Below are positions 61,200 to 64,000 of a DNA stretch of 64,000 nt, in pieces. The notes beneath the pieces were generated by a model. That model searched no databases. It saw only the letters and a program-made list of their open reading frames with translations, and had not been told where the DNA came from. Source of the DNA: Arthrobacter sp. NicSoilB8 (lineage in GTDB: Bacteria; Actinomycetota; Actinomycetes; Actinomycetales; Micrococcaceae); contig NZ_AP024655.1 of the NCBI RefSeq assembly GCF_019977355.1, positions 1,922,001 through 1,986,000 on the forward strand. The letters run 5' to 3'. How positions within the stretch are numbered: the stretch's first letter is position 1; every line of letters begins with the position of its first letter. The translations under genes and the position numbers were made by a program.

Positions 61200-62669
61200 T
61201 TAGTGGCTGGCAACAAGGACCTTCGTGGGATCGGTCTCTGTGTCGACTGCATGCAGATCCGTGATGCGCTTGGGTGCCAGCACCGCCCAGACGATCACGA
61301 AGACAGCAATGATCACCGCCGATGCGATGTAGATGCCGGCAAAGGTTGCCTGCGGAATGAATCCGTCGGGGCCGGGAACCAGCACGTTCAAGATAATTGC
61401 GACGGCTATCATCGCTCCGACGAACTGGATGATGTTTTGCATGCCAACGGTCACCGCCATGTTGTCTTGGCGGCCAGCGGCTGCAACGAGGGTGTATCCG
61501 GTGGTCAGGCAGCTGAGGATAGTGAGTGCGTACAGGAACACCCACAACCACGACAGCCACACTTGGCCGTCGGCCAGGGCGAGCCCGAGGAAGACGAGGA
61601 CCGCAGCGGATCCGGAAACAACCAGGACGGTCTTCGGTCCCAGCCGCCGAAGGCCCCATCGGGTCCAAATGTATCCCAATGCCGCCCCAGGAATCATTGC
61701 GAGCAGTACGTACGAGGAGTCCAGAGCAGAGAGGCCATGGCCGTACCCGGAAGAAGCCGGCGTCTGCAGCCATGCCGGAAGCACGATAAATATGCCCTGG
61801 CCAACTAAGCTGATCAGGAGGATTCCGGAGTAACCAATGAGCGTCTGGCGAATATCCATGTTGCGGAATGACACCAAGGGCTCCTCGGTGCGTCGCTGCT
61901 GAATGATCCAAGCAGCCAATGTCACTGCGCTCACGATGAATGCACCGAGCACCAGCGGTGAGGTCCAGCCCTGGCCGGGCCCTTCAGCAATTCCGATCAA
62001 GAGTGCTGTGACCCACACGCCGAGCCCCAGCGCGCCGAACCAATCCAACTGCACCACAGCGCGGGCGGCGACGGGTGTCTCAGGTGAGATCAGGGCGAGG
62101 ATCAGCATCACCCCGTACAAAGCGAAGGTCACCCAGAAGACGGTCTCCCAGGGCAAACCCAAGCCAACGATGAGGCCGCCGGCAATAAGTGCGAGCGGTA
62201 CAAGGACTGCCATCACTGTCGAGAGCACCAGCGAAACCAGCCGGATTTGCCGGGCGGTAGCCCGTGGGCGCAGAAGCCCCCAGCTCAGTGGAATCGTGAC
62301 AGCGAGGCCCATCAGGAATCGGCCCGCGACCAAAGGCCAGAAACCGTTGGCGGTTGCACCCAGGGCGCATCCCACCAGTGCCAAGACGATAAGCGTGATG
62401 AGAACTTTGCGATGCCCGAAAATGTCACCCATACGGGCTGTCAGGCTGACGGAGATCACGCTGCCCATCATCAACGCGTTAAGGACCCACCCGATTTCCG
62501 AACCCGTCAGGCCTGATTCAGTCGCAATCACCCCGATGAGCGGAGCGAGGATTCCGTACTGGATGTCGAGCGTTACGCCACTCAGCAGGAGCAGGGCAAT
62601 TATCGGTGTGCTTCGGCCTATCGGTGTGCTTCGGCCGGTGCGAGACTCGACCAATGTTGTTTGTGTCAT
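61200..62669 (-). CDS. DHA2-family MFS transporter (14 TM), copy 2
   Basis: About 489 residues from ATG 62669, behind GGTGG. About 14 helices. The start (IIALLLLSGVTLDIQYGILA) and SLTARMGDIFGHRKVLITLI, with GRFLMGLAVTIPLSWGLLRP, fit the DHA2 drug:proton antiporter family. The N-terminal tail carries a duplicated GRSTPI caused by an 18-bp tandem repeat. It is unrelated in detail to the exporter at 43718. Substrate unknown; it is near the ABC transporter and the SDR genes. Confidence 0.85.
   Translation of the reverse strand: MTQTTLVESRTGRSTPIGRSTPIIALLLLSGVTLDIQYGILAPLIGVIATESGLTGSEIGWVLNALMMGSVISVSLTARMGDIFGHRKVLITLIVLALVGCALGATANGFWPLVAGRFLMGLAVTIPLSWGLLRPRATARQIRLVSLVLSTVMAVLVPLALIAGGLIVGLGLPWETVFWVTFALYGVMLILALISPETPVAARAVVQLDWFGALGLGVWVTALLIGIAEGPGQGWTSPLVLGAFIVSAVTLAAWIIQQRRTEEPLVSFRNMDIRQTLIGYSGILLISLVGQGIFIVLPAWLQTPASSGYGHGLSALDSSYVLLAMIPGAALGYIWTRWGLRRLGPKTVLVVSGSAAVLVFLGLALADGQVWLSWLWVFLYALTILSCLTTGYTLVAAAGRQDNMAVTVGMQNIIQFVGAMIAVAIILNVLVPGPDGFIPQATFAGIYIASAVIIAVFVIVWAVLAPKRITDLHAVDTETDPTKVLVASH
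62601..62636. repeat. Two tandem 18-bp units in the 5' end of the MFS gene
   Basis: TATCGGTGTGCTTCGGCC occurs twice in a row (62601-62618 and 62619-62636). It stays in frame and adds six residues to the cytoplasmic N-terminal tail. Confidence 0.85.
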
Positions 62670-62975
62670 CTTTGACCACCTTTTGTATATACCCAGCAGC
62701 CGCTGGGGTCGTTCCTGACCGCGGAGAGTAGCGCATGAGGTCGGAGGGACCCGGGGGCGCATCATTGGTTCGATGTGCCGACGACGTCGACGCCAAGCGT
62801 TGTGTCCCGCGGAAGAATCCGGCTTCTTTGCCGGGCTTGCGCAGGCTTCAACGTTAGGTTGGGGCGGCCCCAGCCCGGCACGGCAATCAACGCCGTTCAG
62901 CTAGGAATGTACGCCAAGGTTCGTCGCGATTTATGAGGGCGGTGCGGCAGACCTAGGTGTAATTCCCACGGACGT
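62670..62975. other. Intergenic region before the IS481 element
   Basis: No gene is seen. It must contain the promoter of the MFS gene at 62669. No clear -35/-10 pair or repeat could be picked out with confidence. Confidence 0.4.
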
Positions 62976-64000
62976 TGTGAACAGCGTGGCGTGATGTAAA
63001 GGGCGAGGGCCTCCGGTATCGATTTGGGTTACCACACTCATCTCAACGCCCAGGAGGCCCTCGTGTCCTACGTTACCCATGCCAACGCCGACCTGACACC
63101 TAAGGCAAGGGGAAAGCTCGCCCGATTGGTCGTCGAGGAGGGCTGGAGCCTGCGCCGGGCCGCGGAGCGCTTCCAGTGCTCGCCGGCGACGGCGAAGAAG
63201 TGGGCAGCCCGGTTCCGTATCTGCGGCCAGGCCGGCATGGCGGACGTGTCCTCGCGGCCGCGACGGAGCCCGAACCGCACCCGCGTCCGGACCGAGCGGC
63301 GGATCGTGGCGCTGCGGTTCACCCGCCGGTGGGGACCCCACCGCATCGCGGCCCACCTGCATCTGACCCGTTCAACTGTCGGCAAGGTCCTGGGCCGGTA
63401 CCGGATGCCCCGGCTGGTGTGCCTGGACCAGGGCACCGGCCTGCCCGTGCGCAAGCCCACACCGCAACGGTATGAGCACGACCATCCCGGGGACCTGGTC
63501 CACGTGGACATCAAAAAGCTCGGACGCATCCCCAACGGCGGCGGACACCGCGCCCTCGGCCGGGCCCAGGGGCGACGGAACAAACGGGCCGGGACCGGGT
63601 ACGCCTACCTGCACCACGCCGTCGATGACCACTCGCGTCTGGCGTACTCGGAAATCCTGGGCGACGAGACGCAGGAAACCGCCACCGCGTTCTTCGCCGC
63701 CCACGGAATCAGGGTCAAGGCCGTGCTGACCGACAATGGGTCCTGCTACCGATCCCGGGCCTTCGCCGCGGCCCTGGGACCGCACATCAAGCACCGCAGG
63801 ACCCGCCCGTACTGGCCCCAGACCAACGGCAAGGTCGAACGCTTCAACCGAACCCTCGCCACCGAATGGGCCTACGCCCGCCCCTACGTTTCAGAAGCCG
63901 ACCGCGCCGCCACCTACCCGGACTGGCTGCACCACTACAATCACCACAGGACCCACACCGGCATCGGAGGCAAAGCCCCCATCAGCCGCGTTCACAACGT
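62976..64000 (+). mobile_element. IS481-family insertion sequence, right end outside or at the window edge
   Basis: TGTGAACAGCG at 62976-62986 looks like the left terminal repeat. Its inverse appears at the very end of the window (CGCGTTCACAACGT, 63987-64000), which may be the right terminal repeat overlapping the transposase 3' end. The two match as ACGTTGTGAAC with a one-base difference beyond. Because the window stops there, the true right border and any target duplication cannot be seen. Confidence 0.6.
63063..64000 (+). CDS. IS481-family transposase, 3' end at window edge
   Basis: From GTG 63063 the frame is open to the end of the window, at least 312 codons. The N-terminal helix-turn-helix (EEGWSLRRAAERFQCSPATA) is followed by a second HTH (RIAAHLHLTRSTVGKVLGRY) and the integrase-type DDE core: LVHVDIKKLG (first Asp), AVLTDNGSCY (second Asp) and QTNGKVERFNRTLATEW (Glu). 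All catalytic residues are present and the frame is undamaged, so this element is probably active or recently so, unlike the other transposase genes here. Confidence 0.88.
   Translation, partial: MSYVTHANADLTPKARGKLARLVVEEGWSLRRAAERFQCSPATAKKWAARFRICGQAGMADVSSRPRRSPNRTRVRTERRIVALRFTRRWGPHRIAAHLHLTRSTVGKVLGRYRMPRLVCLDQGTGLPVRKPTPQRYEHDHPGDLVHVDIKKLGRIPNGGGHRALGRAQGRRNKRAGTGYAYLHHAVDDHSRLAYSEILGDETQETATAFFAAHGIRVKAVLTDNGSCYRSRAFAAALGPHIKHRRTRPYWPQTNGKVERFNRTLATEWAYARPYVSEADRAATYPDWLHHYNHHRTHTGIGGKAPISRVHN

Noticed and set aside
62959-63062. CRISPR-like or tRNA features in the spacers
   Set aside because: No spaced direct repeats of CRISPR type and no tRNA cloverleaf were found here or in any other spacer of the window.

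Overview
The window looks like part of a large conjugative plasmid, or an integrated conjugative element, of a high-G+C actinomycete. The closest style is that of soil Micrococcaceae such as Arthrobacter and Paenarthrobacter. That assignment is an inference from the high G+C, the frequent GTG/TTG starts, the SCO6880-type type IV secretion gene set, EspR-like regulators and an IS481-type transposase. No replication, partition or rRNA/tRNA gene was found, so plasmid versus integrated element cannot be decided here.

Region 1 (1-8 kb) is defence and regulation. A Gabija-like pair opens the window: an OLD-family nuclease cut by the left edge, then a UvrD-like helicase. A tight overlapping operon follows, encoding an ImmA/IrrE-like metalloprotease, a polytopic membrane protein, an EspR-like DNA-binding protein and a membrane-anchored alpha/beta hydrolase. 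Two winged-helix repressors and a second EspR-like protein lie next to it.

Region 2 (8-33 kb) is the conjugation module. In order it has a sigma-70-like factor, a membrane-anchored protein, an NlpC/P60 wall hydrolase, a small two-helix membrane protein, a TrbL/VirB6-like channel protein, an SCO6880 protein, a VirB4-like ATPase, a TraG/VirD4 coupling protein, a DUF4913-like protein, an ArdC-like antirestriction protein and SSB. On the opposite strand lie two small genes, a TrwC/MobF relaxase-helicase and a zinc-finger/coiled-coil partner. Inserted into the transfer operon on the opposite strand (11.4-17.4 kb) is a two-gene cassette: a 1239-aa YobI-like membrane P-loop NTPase and a 668-aa protein with a C-terminal HEPN-type RNxxxH motif. 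It is the best candidate here for an undescribed defence system. The end of the NlpC/P60 gene and a small following reading frame recur in degenerate form at 31.9-32.6 kb, just past the relaxase operon.

Region 3 (33-63 kb) is catabolic cargo, heavily rearranged. It holds a tannase/feruloyl-esterase-like hydrolase with an MFS carrier and a PucR-like regulator; two LLM-class flavin monooxygenases; several short-chain dehydrogenases (two intact, two broken); a CocE-like esterase; an RbsABC-like sugar-type ABC transporter with a duplicated binding protein; and DHA2 MFS exporters. A 1,176-bp block carrying an ArsR-type repressor and an F420-reductase-like NADP oxidoreductase is present twice, 8,713 bp apart and apparently identical. 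Between the live genes are remnants of further NADP oxidoreductases, a flavin reductase, a PfkB kinase, a serine recombinase, and IS110, IS3 and ISL3 transposases. An IS481-family transposase runs off the right edge.
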